The translations under genes were made by a program, and so were the position numbers. From contig NZ_JAJVKW010000002.1 in assembly GCF_024198255.1 (NCBI RefSeq), positions 744,001-808,000 on the forward strand: DNA of 64,000 nucleotides, written 5' to 3'. The notes under the pieces were generated by a model. The model worked only from the letters and a program-made list of their open reading frames with translations, was not told the DNA's origin and searched no databases. Source of the DNA: Myxococcus guangdongensis (GTDB lineage: Bacteria; Myxococcota; Myxococcia; Myxococcales; Myxococcaceae). Shown here in pieces: positions 1 through 9,025 of the stretch (position 1 is the stretch's first letter; each line of letters opens with the position of its first letter).

Positions 1-68
1 CCATGCTCCGGTGCAATTCCGTGAGGGGCGGCGGGGTGGATTGCGTCTGGGATTTCGAGGTTTTCCAA

Positions 69-1079
69 ATGAGCGTGGATACATCCCGATTGGCGTTGGA
101 GTGGCAGGTCTGGCTGGTGGAGAACCTGGCGTTGGGGGTGACGCGCGAGGAGGCGTGTCTGGCGTTGGCGAGCGCGGGCGTGTCGGAGGACGTGGCGCGA
201 GAGGAGGTGGCGCGGGTGGAGGCCCATCCCTTCTTCCAGGCCTGCCAGCGGGTGGGGCGACGCTACGGGTGGCTCGAGTCGGTGATGGACACGTACAGCA
301 CGCTGCATCGGCAATCGGGGGGACATCTGGCGTTGGAGCGACGCCACGAGTTGTCCGCGGAGGAGTTCTTCACGCGCTACTACTTCGGACACCGGCCGGT
401 GGTGTTGACGGGGCGGATGAAGGACTGGCCGGCGCTCGGACGTTGGTCGCTGCCCTACCTGGCCGAGCGGGTGGGAGACGTGGAGGTGGAGGTGATGACG
501 CGGCGTGAATCCAACCCTGACCACGCGCCCGAGCCGGACAAGCACCGCGAGACGATGCGCTTTCGCGACTACGTGCACCGGGTGGCGACGGGGGGCGAGA
601 CGAACGACTACTACATGGTGCCCCGCAACGAGAACTGGCAGCGCCAGGGCTTCGAGCCGCTGCGCGAGGACGTGCGCGCGCCCCAGGGCATCATCGACGA
701 CAGCCTGCGCCCGGACATGATGACGCTGCTCCTGGGCCCCGCGGGCACGGTGACGCCGCTGCACCACGACAACATGAACGTGCTGCTGGCCCAGGTGGTG
801 GGGCGAAAGCACGTGAAGCTCATCCCCTCCTTCCAGCGGCATCTGATGTACCCCCGCTATGGAACGTTCAGCCACGTGGACGCGGCGAGCCCGGATGTGG
901 AGCGCCACCCGCTCTACGCGGAGGCGCACATGGTGGAGGCGGTGCTGGAGCCGGGGGAGCTGGTGTTCATCCCGGTGGGCTGGTGGCACTGGGTGCACGC
1001 GCTCGACGTGAGCGCGTCGGTGACGTTCCACCACTTCCAGGTGCCCCAGGGGAACACGTACCTGCCCACGCCGCTGTGA
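69..1079 (+). CDS. cupin-like (JmjC/cupin_8) Fe(II)/2-oxoglutarate dioxygenase-type protein
   Basis: A 336-aa protein. About 95 N-terminal residues form an all-helical region rich in Glu and Ala; the cupin_8/JmjC fold follows. The metal-binding HxD is seen in LHHDNMN (about residue 235), a basic cosubstrate-type stretch GRKHVKLI follows, and the distal histidine is probably in GWWHWVHALD near the C terminus. Family members are hydroxylases or related oxygenases acting on proteins or small molecules; the substrate here cannot be told. The reading frame is open further upstream, but ATG 69 begins the conserved helical part and is preferred. The gene converges on the CHAT-protein gene, with only 7 bp between stop codons, so no separate terminator is visible. 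Confidence 0.85.
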   Translation: MSVDTSRLALEWQVWLVENLALGVTREEACLALASAGVSEDVAREEVARVEAHPFFQACQRVGRRYGWLESVMDTYSTLHRQSGGHLALERRHELSAEEFFTRYYFGHRPVVLTGRMKDWPALGRWSLPYLAERVGDVEVEVMTRRESNPDHAPEPDKHRETMRFRDYVHRVATGGETNDYYMVPRNENWQRQGFEPLREDVRAPQGIIDDSLRPDMMTLLLGPAGTVTPLHHDNMNVLLAQVVGRKHVKLIPSFQRHLMYPRYGTFSHVDAASPDVERHPLYAEAHMVEAVLEPGELVFIPVGWWHWVHALDVSASVTFHHFQVPQGNTYLPTPL

Positions 1080-1086
1080 GGCGGCG

Positions 1087-3834
1087 TCAGTCGGACGTCT
1101 CCACCAGCAGCACGTGGTGCGTCCAGCCGTTGCGCGCGTCGCGGGCGAGCCACTTCTGGCGCTCGTCGCGCAGGGCCACGGCGGGCGCGGTGCCGCCGCG
1201 GATGCGCTGGCGCACGCCGTCGAAGAAGCGCCCGGCCGCGTCGGGGATGTCCACCGTGGAGGCGAGCACCGCGCGGGCGCCGGCCTCGATGAAGGCGGCG
1301 GGCAGGCTGAAGGGCTCGTGCGTGGTGGTGGAGGCGAGCCGCCCCGCGCTGCACGCGGCCAGGAACACCATGGGCGCGCCGGCGAGCTTCTGCTTGCGCA
1401 CGATGTCCGCCGTCAGCGCGTAGCGGCCGTTGCCCTCCGGTGAGAGCACCACCAGCGAGGCGTCCGACAGCACCGGGTCGCTGATGCCGTGCGCGTGAAT
1501 CTCGATTTCCGTCGCGTCCGACATGCTGGACAGCACGCGCGAGGGCGTGGCGTCCGAGCCGGACAACAGCTCCAGCGCGGTGGGCTCCGGCTCGGGCGGC
1601 GGGGTCCACGTGGGGAGCCTGGGCAGCTGCAGCAGCGCGGGGGCCTCCACGCTGGAGACGACCAGGCGCCGCGACGGCGCGGGCGCGCCGGGGACGATGC
1701 GCCCCATGCGGAAGCTCCACGGCTGGTCCGCGGGCAACAGGTCCGTGCGGCCGAAGACGGGCGCCCACGCGAGCACCTCCACCTGGGCGCAGCCCCTGAG
1801 TGCCTGGCGCACGTGCTCCGGGACCAGCTGGGTGCTGGGGCTCTCCGGGAAGGGCACCTCGCGCGTGCCCTGGTAGTCGCCCACCACCTCTCCTGCGGGC
1901 CCCCGGGCGACGGCCACGGAGCGCTCGTTGTGGACGGCGGCGCCGAGCGCGCACTTCTGGGGCACCTGGGTCCCCAGCTGCTCGGCGAGCAGCTCCAGGG
2001 CGCGCGCGTACTCGCCCCGGCGCCCCGCGTCGGTGACGAGCGAGGAGTAGCCCAGGGTCCACGCCTCGCGCGCCAGCGGCTCGGTGGACGGCAGCTTGCG
2101 CGCGTCCTCGAGGGTGCGCGTGAGCAGCTCCACGCCCCGCTCGTGCTCGTGGTCCAGCACGAAGCGGCCCTCGAGGTAGCGCGCGTAGATGGCGTCACCG
2201 GGCGTGGGGTTGCTGGCGCGCGCGACGTCGAGCGCCTGGCTCAGCCGCTCGGCGTCCTTCGGGTCCGGGCGGGCGCGGGCCATCTCCGCGAAGGTGGCGC
2301 CGAACATCAGGTCCAGCTTCGCGTTGGGGCACGCGGCGGCGGCCTCCAGCGAGGCGCGCGCGGCCTCCGGACGCAGGGCCAGGTAGTGCGTGTGGGCCTG
2401 GTTGATGTGGGGCCAGTAGCAGGTGTCGATGACGCGGCCGCCGCGCGCGGTCCACTCCTCCACGTAGGCGAGCGCGCTGGAGAAGTCGCCACGGTCCCTG
2501 GAGATGTGCACGAACAGCTCCAGCGTGGTGAGCTCCAGCTCCCACTCCTGGAGCTGGCGGGCCCAGGACCAGGCGGTGCGCGCGTGCTGCTCGGCCTCCG
2601 TCAGCCGGCGCAGCTCCGCGTAGAGGATGCCCAGGCGAATCTCCAGGTCCACGCAGCGCGCGGAGAAGGCGCCCTCGCGGCAGCGCTGGAGCGCGTTGAA
2701 CAGGCGCTGCTCGGCCTTCCACCACTCGCCGTCCGCCATCTCCTTGCGGGCCTGCTCGCGCTCCAGGAACAGGCCCAGCCAGGTGTCCTGCTCGCGCTGG
2801 ACGTGGGAGACCAGGTCCGGCAGGTAGCGCAGCGCGGCGGCCTTGTTGTGCAGCGCGAGGCCCACGAACAGGTCCTCCTCACCCGAGGCGCGCACCGTCT
2901 CCACCAGCGACTCCGGCGCGCCCGCGCGCTTCCTGACCCACTCGGAGTACCCCTGGGACAGGACGCCCCGGCGCGTGAAGTCGCGGCCGGACACGCGCGT
3001 CACATAGTCCCCGAGCGACGTGCCGCCCTGGAGCCGGTCCAGCTCTCGCGCCAGCGGCATGAGCGACAGCACGCGCTCCTTGGAGGACGCCGCGCGGACC
3101 ACATCGTAGAAGTGCTGCCGCACCACGCCGGGGCTCTGACGCGCCTCCTGGAGGGGCAGCGGCGCCTTCGGGTCCTCCAGCAGGGCCAGCGTGGCGTCGC
3201 GCGCGCCGTGCCACTTGCGTGAGCGGGACTGGGTCTCCTCCCGCAGCGTCAGCGCCTGCGCCTTGGCCTCCTTGCTCCAGCCCTGTTCACCGAGCGCGGC
3301 CACCTTCTCGAAGGTCTCCGCCGCCTTCATCGTCAGGCCCATGTCGCGCAGCACCAGGGCGCGGTTCCACAGCGCCTGGGGATGTGCGGGGGCACGGGCC
3401 AGCACGCGGTCCAGCAGCCGCAGGGCCTGCTCGTGTGCCCCCCGGGAGAGCTGCACGGCGGCCAGGTCGCTGTCACGGTCCACGGTGGACGACATGCGCT
3501 CGAGGAAGGAGCCCGCCTGGTTCCACTCGCCCTGCAGGCCGTACGCGGCGGCGATGCCCGCCCAGTTGCCGTCCTCCTCCAACCGGGCGAGTTCCTTGAG
3601 GGGGATGGGCTCGGCGGGGACCAGACAGCCGCCGGCCGAGACGCGCGGTCGGTAGCGGTCGGCCTCCGGATAGGTGAGGCGGGCCTCGATGCGCGCGGAC
3701 GCCCGACGCTCGGCCCAGAAGCGCGCCTCCACGTCGTTCCCCCCGGACGACGTGCGCACGAGCAGCGCGGTGACGACGAGCACGGGCGCGGCCAACGCCA
3801 GGACCAGGGCCTTGTCGGACTTCGACTTCAACAT
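1087..3834 (-). CDS. membrane-anchored TPR protein with C-terminal CHAT (caspase-like) domain
   Basis: A 915-aa protein. One N-terminal transmembrane segment or uncleaved signal (about residues 8-26) is followed by some 650 residues of TPR-like helical repeats. A C-terminal CHAT domain ends the protein. The caspase-type dyad looks intact: His782 in IHAHG and Cys828 in LAACSAG. CHAT proteins are clan CD peptidases (separase, HetF and TPR-CHAT relatives), and the TPR part normally binds a partner or substrate. The start ATG follows a GAGGGGGC ribosome site. No Cas or gasdermin-like partner lies next to it: the neighbours are a convergent cupin gene and a divergent polysaccharide lyase. Domain assignment is firm; function is open. 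Confidence 0.85.
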   Translation of the reverse strand: MLKSKSDKALVLALAAPVLVVTALLVRTSSGGNDVEARFWAERRASARIEARLTYPEADRYRPRVSAGGCLVPAEPIPLKELARLEEDGNWAGIAAAYGLQGEWNQAGSFLERMSSTVDRDSDLAAVQLSRGAHEQALRLLDRVLARAPAHPQALWNRALVLRDMGLTMKAAETFEKVAALGEQGWSKEAKAQALTLREETQSRSRKWHGARDATLALLEDPKAPLPLQEARQSPGVVRQHFYDVVRAASSKERVLSLMPLARELDRLQGGTSLGDYVTRVSGRDFTRRGVLSQGYSEWVRKRAGAPESLVETVRASGEEDLFVGLALHNKAAALRYLPDLVSHVQREQDTWLGLFLEREQARKEMADGEWWKAEQRLFNALQRCREGAFSARCVDLEIRLGILYAELRRLTEAEQHARTAWSWARQLQEWELELTTLELFVHISRDRGDFSSALAYVEEWTARGGRVIDTCYWPHINQAHTHYLALRPEAARASLEAAAACPNAKLDLMFGATFAEMARARPDPKDAERLSQALDVARASNPTPGDAIYARYLEGRFVLDHEHERGVELLTRTLEDARKLPSTEPLAREAWTLGYSSLVTDAGRRGEYARALELLAEQLGTQVPQKCALGAAVHNERSVAVARGPAGEVVGDYQGTREVPFPESPSTQLVPEHVRQALRGCAQVEVLAWAPVFGRTDLLPADQPWSFRMGRIVPGAPAPSRRLVVSSVEAPALLQLPRLPTWTPPPEPEPTALELLSGSDATPSRVLSSMSDATEIEIHAHGISDPVLSDASLVVLSPEGNGRYALTADIVRKQKLAGAPMVFLAACSAGRLASTTTHEPFSLPAAFIEAGARAVLASTVDIPDAAGRFFDGVRQRIRGGTAPAVALRDERQKWLARDARNGWTHHVLLVETSD

Positions 3835-4278
3835 GCTGCCCCCTCGGGTGCTGTCTCCCCCAGACAGTCACCGACCGGCCGGGTTCTACACCAACCCTCC
3901 GGCTGGCGACGACTTTAGGCCCACACCGGACCTGTCGCCTCTGTACGAACGCACATCCCGGCAGGTCCTTGGGCGCGGACATTTCGCGGGGATTTTCCCG
4001 CGCGCTCGCAGGCGCGGGAGAAGACGCCGCGTCCCCGGGCCGTACAGCGGGCGAGCGCTGCGGGAGCCCAAGGTGCCGCGCACTCCCACTTCCGGCGCGT
4101 CGCTTCATCCACCGGGAATCATTGCGATGGGCGGCAAGCGACGAGCGGGGCCGAGGGCGCCCCGACTCCTCGTGCCTCACCGAGCGACAGGGCGGGGGCT
4201 CGAACCTCAGGGGCTTGGCGGACGAGCAGGAGCGGGAAGTAGCACGGCCGGCCGGATGTCCCAATGCGCCAACCCGGA
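3835..4278. other. divergent intergenic region, no gene seen
   Basis: 444 bp between the start of the CHAT gene (left) and the polysaccharide lyase (right). It must hold both promoters, but I see no convincing -35/-10 pair and no clear operator. Open frames across it have no ribosome sites and look like high-GC noise. Confidence 0.6.
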
Positions 4279-5334
4279 ATGAAAGGACCTCGTTTGACCG
4301 CATTCCTTCGACTCGCCGCCCTGGTGTTGCTGGTTCCCCCCCTCGCGTCCGCGGAGGTGGTGTGGAAGGGCGACTTCGAGACCGGAAACATTTCGCAGTG
4401 GACGCGCGCGCAGAGCGTCGCGAACAGCCGCCTCCAGGTGGTGTCGGACGTGGTCCGTGAGGGCCGCTATGCATTGAAGGCCACGGTGCGTCAGGGCGAT
4501 GACCCCATCGGCGCCAGCGGCAACCGCAACGAGCTGCTCTACATCAGCGAGGAGAAGGCGGGCTCCACGTACTTCTACAAGTGGAGCACGATGTTCCCGT
4601 CGAACTACCCCATCTCGGATGGGTGGCAGGTGTTCGCGCAGTGGCACCAGGAGGGCTGCTGTGGTTCGCCGCCGCTGGAGTTCTTCGTGAAGGGGGACCA
4701 GATGCACCTGCGCGTGGGTGGCGCGGACGGTGACATCCCCTGGAAGGGGCCCATCAACAAGGGCCAGTGGCACGACTTCATCCTGCAGGTGAAGTGGTCG
4801 TCCAACGCGAAGGTCGGCTTCGTGCAGCTGTGGCACAACGGGAAGCTGGTGTTGCCGAAGACGATGGGGGCGACGCAGTTCGGCAAGGAGATGAACTACC
4901 TGAAGCTCGGGCTGTACCGCGAGGACAGCATCCGTCCCGAGGCGAGCGTGTACCACGACGGTTTCACCATGAGCACCGCGCTGGAGGACGTCCTGCCGCC
5001 CGCGCCGACGCCCGCGCCCGCGCCGGAGCCGACCCCGGAGCCGACGCCCGAGCCCACGCCGACGCCCACCCCGGAGCCGACGCCCGAGCCCACGCCGACG
5101 CCCACCACGCCGCCCATCGTCAGCGTGCCCACGCTGCCGGGCAACGGCACGCCGCGCGTCGGCGTCATCGACACGGATGACGGCACGGACAATCCGCAGG
5201 CGGCGCAGGGCTGCGGTGCGACGGCGACGGGCGGGGCTCCGTTCATCGCCGCCACGGGCCTGCTCGCGTTCGCCGCGCTGCTGAGCCGTCGGAGGAAGCC
5301 CGCGACGGTGCGGGCTCGCGGCTCGCGTCGCTGA
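4279..5334 (+). CDS. secreted polysaccharide lyase with Pro-rich linker and MYXO-CTERM tail
   Basis: About 351 aa. A signal peptide ends near PPLASA. The catalytic-type jellyroll region runs from EVVWKGDFETGN to about residue 235 and matches the polysaccharide lyase family related to heparin lyase I/alginate lyase (for example GNRNEL, DGWQVFAQWHQ and KGQWHDFILQVKW). A PEPTPEPTP linker follows. The end is a MYXO-CTERM sorting signal: a Cys-containing GCGATATGG, a hydrophobic helix, then LLSRRRK. The family cleaves acidic polysaccharides; the MYXO-CTERM tail predicts anchoring at the cell surface. In-frame starts include ATG 4264, ATG 4279 and TTG 4294. TTG 4294 has the best ribosome site (AAAGGA, 6 nt away) and still leaves a good signal peptide, so the start is uncertain. 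Confidence 0.85.
   Translation: MKGPRLTAFLRLAALVLLVPPLASAEVVWKGDFETGNISQWTRAQSVANSRLQVVSDVVREGRYALKATVRQGDDPIGASGNRNELLYISEEKAGSTYFYKWSTMFPSNYPISDGWQVFAQWHQEGCCGSPPLEFFVKGDQMHLRVGGADGDIPWKGPINKGQWHDFILQVKWSSNAKVGFVQLWHNGKLVLPKTMGATQFGKEMNYLKLGLYREDSIRPEASVYHDGFTMSTALEDVLPPAPTPAPAPEPTPEPTPEPTPTPTPEPTPEPTPTPTTPPIVSVPTLPGNGTPRVGVIDTDDGTDNPQAAQGCGATATGGAPFIAATGLLAFAALLSRRRKPATVRARGSRR
5035..5106 (+). repeat. two exact 36-bp repeats encoding the Pro-Glu-Thr linker
   Basis: Two identical 36-bp units (5035-5070 and 5071-5106) code for the PEPTPEPTPTPT linker of the polysaccharide lyase. Shorter partial copies lie just upstream. Such in-frame repeats can change linker length by slippage. Confidence 0.85.
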
Positions 5335-5360
5335 GTCGTCGCGACACCGTGAAGGTCCAC

Positions 5361-5402
5361 AGCGGGTCCGTCCTCCAGCAGGGCGGGCCCGCTTCGTCTT
5401 TC
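5361..5402 (+). terminator. terminator hairpin after the polysaccharide lyase gene
   Basis: Arms AGCGGGTCC and GGGCCCGCT (one G-U pair) enclose a loop of about 15 nt and are followed by TCGTCTTT. It lies 26 bp past the lyase stop codon. The arms are almost the same as those of the opposite-facing hairpin at 5416-5452. Confidence 0.7.
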
Positions 5403-5415
5403 AGGACGGCGCCCA

Positions 5416-5452
5416 CGAAAAAGCGGGCCCACCCAAGAAGGAGGACCCGCTT
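5416..5452 (-). terminator. rho-independent terminator after emrB
   Basis: On the minus strand, AAGCGGGTCC pairs with GGGCCCGCTT, followed by a T run (TTTTTC). It lies 26 bp past the emrB stop codon and is the classic hairpin-plus-U-tract form. Together with 5361-5402 it insulates the convergent pair. Confidence 0.85.
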
Positions 5453-5477
5453 CATCGACCCAGCCACCACCGCAACC

Positions 5478-7019
5478 TCAGTGCGCGCCCTCGACCTTCA
5501 CGTTGGGGTCGGCGCGGCGCAGCATGAACACCAGCACCAGTGAGCACGCGAAGATGGCCGTGAGCACGGTGAAGTTCGCGTTGAAGGCCCGCACCAGCGC
5601 CTGCAGGTTGATGCGCTGACTGAACAGGCCATAGGCCGCGGCCAGCGGGTCCGTCACCCGCGAGGCCACCGTGGCCTGCATGGCGGCGAGCTGCTCCTGC
5701 GTCACCTGGCTGTACGCATCCACATGCGAGGCCAGCGCCGTGTTGTTCACCTGCGTCAGCCGGTTGAGCGCGCTGCTCATCCACGCCGTTCCAATCGACC
5801 CGCCCAGCTCACGCGTCAGGTTGAACAACCCCGCCGCGTTGCCTCGCTGGTCCGGGCGCAGGTTGCTCAGCGCCATCACCGACAGCGGCACGAAGATGAA
5901 CCCCATCGAGCACGCCCGGATGAACACCGGCGCAATCAACGCCGCCTCGTCCGCCGTGCTGCTCAAGTGCCCGTTCGTCCACAAGGACAGGCACATCCCG
6001 ATGATGCCCACCCCCACCAACATCCGCCCGTCCAACTTGCCGCCAAACTTCCCGATGAGCGGCATCAACAACACCTGGATGAAGCTCCCCTTCAGGAACA
6101 CCAGCCCGATGTCGAGCGCCGAGTAGCGCATCACCGTTCCGCAGAAGAGGCTGAACAGGAACGAGCCACCGAACAACGCCGTGCCGATGAGGAAGTTCAC
6201 CCCCGTCGCCGCCGCGTACGAGCGGTTCGCGAACACCCTCAAATCCACCACCGGTTGAGGTGTCTCCAGCTCGTGCACGATGAAGGTGATGAGCGCCACG
6301 CCCGCCACCACCGCGAGCACCGTGATCTTCATGCTGTCGAACCAGTCCTCGCGCGTGCCCTCCTCCAGCACGAACTGGAGCGCGGCCATGCCCACCGCCA
6401 ACAGGCCGATGCCCCAGCGGTCCACCCGCTCGTGGGACACCTCGAAGTCCTTCTGCTCGATGTGACGCCACGCCATGTACGCGGCGAACAGGCCCACCGG
6501 CAGGTTGATGAGGAATATCCAGTGCCAGCTCGCCACCTCGATGAGCATGCCGCCCACCGTCGGCCCGAGCAGCGGCCCCGTCACCGCGCCCAGCCCGAAG
6601 AGCGCGCCGGCCATGCCGTGCTCCTTCTGCGGATAGCGCGCGAACAGAATCGCCTGCGACGTGGGGATGATGGCGCCGCCTCCCACGCCCTGGAGGATGC
6701 GGAAGACGACGAGCGACGGCAGGTTCCACGCGAGCCCACACAACAGGCTCGCCGCCGTGAAGATGAGGATGGACGCGGTGAAGTAGCGCCGGAAACCGAA
6801 CCGACGCTGCAGCCAGCCCGTCATCGGGATGACCACCACGTTGGCCATCATGTAGCCGGTGGAGACCCACGCAATCTGGTCCATCGGCGTGCCGAAGCTC
6901 GCGCGGATGTCGCTGAGCGCGACATTCACAATCGAGATGTCCAGCACGGACATCAGCGCCGCGGCCATGGCGGCGATGGTGATACCGGCCTTCGAGCCGG
7001 TGATGGCGTCGCCCTTCAC
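5478..7019 (-). CDS. emrB: EmrB/QacA-family (DHA2) multidrug efflux transporter
   Basis: A 513-aa, 14-helix MFS protein of the DHA2 family. Motif C-like and family segments are visible: LDISIVNVALSDI in helix 1, QIAWVSTGYMM, WLQRRFGFRRYF, and GPLLGPTVGG in helix 5. It would export hydrophobic drugs or other toxicants by proton antiport through EmrA and an outer-membrane channel. It starts 2 bp after the emrA stop codon and is the last gene of the marR-emrA-emrB operon; a strong terminator follows. No TolC gene is in the window. Confidence 0.93.
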   Translation of the reverse strand: MKGDAITGSKAGITIAAMAAALMSVLDISIVNVALSDIRASFGTPMDQIAWVSTGYMMANVVVIPMTGWLQRRFGFRRYFTASILIFTAASLLCGLAWNLPSLVVFRILQGVGGGAIIPTSQAILFARYPQKEHGMAGALFGLGAVTGPLLGPTVGGMLIEVASWHWIFLINLPVGLFAAYMAWRHIEQKDFEVSHERVDRWGIGLLAVGMAALQFVLEEGTREDWFDSMKITVLAVVAGVALITFIVHELETPQPVVDLRVFANRSYAAATGVNFLIGTALFGGSFLFSLFCGTVMRYSALDIGLVFLKGSFIQVLLMPLIGKFGGKLDGRMLVGVGIIGMCLSLWTNGHLSSTADEAALIAPVFIRACSMGFIFVPLSVMALSNLRPDQRGNAAGLFNLTRELGGSIGTAWMSSALNRLTQVNNTALASHVDAYSQVTQEQLAAMQATVASRVTDPLAAAYGLFSQRINLQALVRAFNANFTVLTAIFACSLVLVFMLRRADPNVKVEGAH

Positions 7020-7021
7020 GA

Positions 7022-8272
7022 CTACTCGCCCCTCGTATTCACCGTGACGATGGCGCTCATGCCCGGCTTGAGGGCCACATCCCTCGCGTCACCGTCGAAG
7101 CGGATGAGCACCGGAATCCGCTGCACCACCTTCACGAAGTTGCCGGACGCGTTGTCCGGAGGCAGCAGCGCGAAGCGCGCGCCACTGGCCCCCGCGAGAC
7201 TGTCCACGTGGCCCTTGAAGTGATGACCACTGAAGGCATCCACCTTCACGTCCACCACCTGGCCCGCCTTCATCTCGCCGACCTGGTCCTCCTTGAAGTT
7301 CGCCACCACCCACACGTCGTCCTGCGGCACCACCGCCATCAGCGGACGCTCCGGGCCCACCATGTGACCCACCTCCACCGTGCGGCGGCTCACCACGCCG
7401 TTCGTCGGCGCGCGGACCTTCGTGTACGAGACCGCCAGCTCCGCCAGGTGCAGCGCCGCCTGCGCCTGCTTGAGCTTCGCGTCCGCCAGCTTCACCGCCG
7501 CCTGCGCGGCCTGCACCTGCACCGGCCCCGTCTCCGCCGCGGCCAGCTTGCCCTGCGCCGTCTCCAGCCCACCGGAGGAGCCCTGCACGCCCGCCTCCGT
7601 GGACGTCAGCCGCGCTCGCGCCACGTCCAGCGCCGCCTTCGCCTGGTCATGCGTGGACTGCCGCGTGTCCAGGTCCGCCTGCGTCACCGCGCCCTCGGCC
7701 TTCAGCGTCTTCACGCGCGTCAGGTCCGTGTCCGCCAGCTTGAAGCGGGCCTCCGCCGCCACCACGTCCGCGCGCGCCTGGTCCAGCGCCGCCTTGGACG
7801 AGCTGATGCCGCTGCTCGCCTGCACCACGCCGCCGCGCGCCTGACGCAGGTTGGCGCCTGCGTTGACCTCGGTGAGCGCCAGCTGCGCCTGCGCGTTCGC
7901 CGACTGCGCCTCCGCGCTCGACACGTCCGCGCGGGCGACCTCCAGCTTCGCCTCCAGGTCCGTGGCGTCCAGCTCCACCAGCACGTCGCCGGCCTTCACC
8001 TGCTGGTTGTCGCTCACCAGCACCCGGGCCACCTGCCCCGCGATTCGCGGCGACACGTTGGCGATGCGGCCCTCCACCTGCGCGTCATCGGTGGACTCCT
8101 CACCCCGGGTGAGCGCCCAGCGCGCGGCGCCGCCCAACAGCGCAATCCCCAACAGCGCGGGCAACACCCGCTTGGCCCGCGAGCGCGGCGCCGCGGGCTC
8201 CTTCACCAGCGAGGGGCTCTTCTTCGGTACGTCGGTGTCCTGGGCATCCAGGGAGGGTGAAGCAGTGCTCAT
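7022..8272 (-). CDS. emrA: HlyD/EmrA-type periplasmic adaptor (membrane fusion protein)
   Basis: A 416-aa protein. The cytoplasmic tail is followed by one transmembrane helix (about residues 37-54, LPALLGIALLGGAARWAL). Then come a lipoyl/barrel-sandwich half (ANVSPRIAGQVARVLV), a long Ala-rich helical hairpin (about residues 110-260), and the second lipoyl half plus beta-barrel (VRAPTNGVVSRRTVEVG). It links the EmrB pump to an outer-membrane channel. The gene sits between marR and emrB and is probably co-transcribed with both; a MarR-box-like site lies just upstream at 8303-8316. Confidence 0.92.
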   Translation of the reverse strand: MSTASPSLDAQDTDVPKKSPSLVKEPAAPRSRAKRVLPALLGIALLGGAARWALTRGEESTDDAQVEGRIANVSPRIAGQVARVLVSDNQQVKAGDVLVELDATDLEAKLEVARADVSSAEAQSANAQAQLALTEVNAGANLRQARGGVVQASSGISSSKAALDQARADVVAAEARFKLADTDLTRVKTLKAEGAVTQADLDTRQSTHDQAKAALDVARARLTSTEAGVQGSSGGLETAQGKLAAAETGPVQVQAAQAAVKLADAKLKQAQAALHLAELAVSYTKVRAPTNGVVSRRTVEVGHMVGPERPLMAVVPQDDVWVVANFKEDQVGEMKAGQVVDVKVDAFSGHHFKGHVDSLAGASGARFALLPPDNASGNFVKVVQRIPVLIRFDGDARDVALKPGMSAIVTVNTRGE

Positions 8273-8302
8273 GGGTGTTCTCGAAGGTTCAACGGGTCGA
8301 TG

Positions 8303-8316
8303 ATAAGGGGCCTAAC
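8303..8316 (-). promoter_or_regulatory. putative MarR operator before emrA
   Basis: On the minus strand the site reads GTTAGGCCCCTTAT, an imperfect dyad. It matches the site in front of marR (8940-8953) at 11 of 14 positions. It lies about 30 bp upstream of the emrA start codon, a typical place for repression by the upstream MarR protein. The assignment is inferred from the shared sequence and the neighbourhood. Confidence 0.55.
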
Positions 8317-8381
8317 CAAATGGCCGTCACAGGACATCCGCGGGGCCATGCCCGAGGGGAATCAAGGGTTCGAGGGGAAGC

Positions 8382-8903
8382 TCAGGGCTCTCGGAAGGTC
8401 GGCAGGCCGGAGGAGACCTTGGCCAGCAGCTCGCGCAGGGTGACGCGCTCCGGCTCGCTCAGCGTGGACATCAGCGCGGCGACGCGGCGGAAGTGGAGGG
8501 GCAGCAGCTCCTCCAACAGCGCGCTCGCCTTGGGCGTGAGGTGCACGGTGTACATGCGCCGGTCCTCGGGGTGGTCGGCGCGGGAGATGAGGCCGTCCTT
8601 CTCCAGCGTGTCGAGCAGCCCGGTCATCGTGGCCCGGCTCACACAGGAGCTCTCCGCCAGCTCCGCCGGAGTGAGGCCCTGGCCGTCCTCGCTCTCGCGG
8701 TAGGAGAGCAGGCGGGCCAGGACGGTGAAGCGGCCGGTGGACAGGCCATGGCGCGCGAGGTTCGCCTCGTAGGCGCTCGACAGCTCGTTCGACATGCGCA
8801 GCAGGAGGACGCAGGTCTCGATGGCGCTCGCGTCCAGTTGAGGGAAGCGCTGCGACAGTCGCTGCAATCGCTCGAAGCGGGTGATGGGAGGCGTGACGCT
8901 CAT
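8382..8903 (-). CDS. MarR-family transcriptional regulator
   Basis: A 173-aa winged-helix protein with the MarR core. It has N-terminal dimer helices, the recognition-helix region LAESSCVSRATMTGLLDTLEKDGLI (positions about 95-119), and the wing with the family-typical DHPEDRRMYTVHLT. MarR proteins repress efflux genes and release DNA on binding phenolic or drug-like ligands. The gene is first in the marR-emrA-emrB operon. It is flanked on both sides by copies of the same dyad, consistent with autoregulation and control of the pump genes. Confidence 0.92.
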   Translation of the reverse strand: MSVTPPITRFERLQRLSQRFPQLDASAIETCVLLLRMSNELSSAYEANLARHGLSTGRFTVLARLLSYRESEDGQGLTPAELAESSCVSRATMTGLLDTLEKDGLISRADHPEDRRMYTVHLTPKASALLEELLPLHFRRVAALMSTLSEPERVTLRELLAKVSSGLPTFREP

Positions 8904-8939
8904 GATGAGGCGCGGGAAGAACTCCGCCGCCCCTGAGTC

Positions 8940-8953
8940 GTAAGGCTCCTAAC
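8940..8953 (-). promoter_or_regulatory. putative MarR operator before marR
   Basis: On the minus strand the site reads GTTAGGAGCCTTAC: half-sites GTTAGG and GTAAGG in inverted order with two bases between. It is a second instance of the dyad found before emrA and lies 37 bp upstream of the marR start codon. Confidence 0.6.
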
Positions 8954-9025
8954 TACCGCGCGCAACGAAATAGTGGAGGCGCTGGGAGGAAACGGACGCG
9001 CTGTTATGACGTGGAGGTGCTGGAC

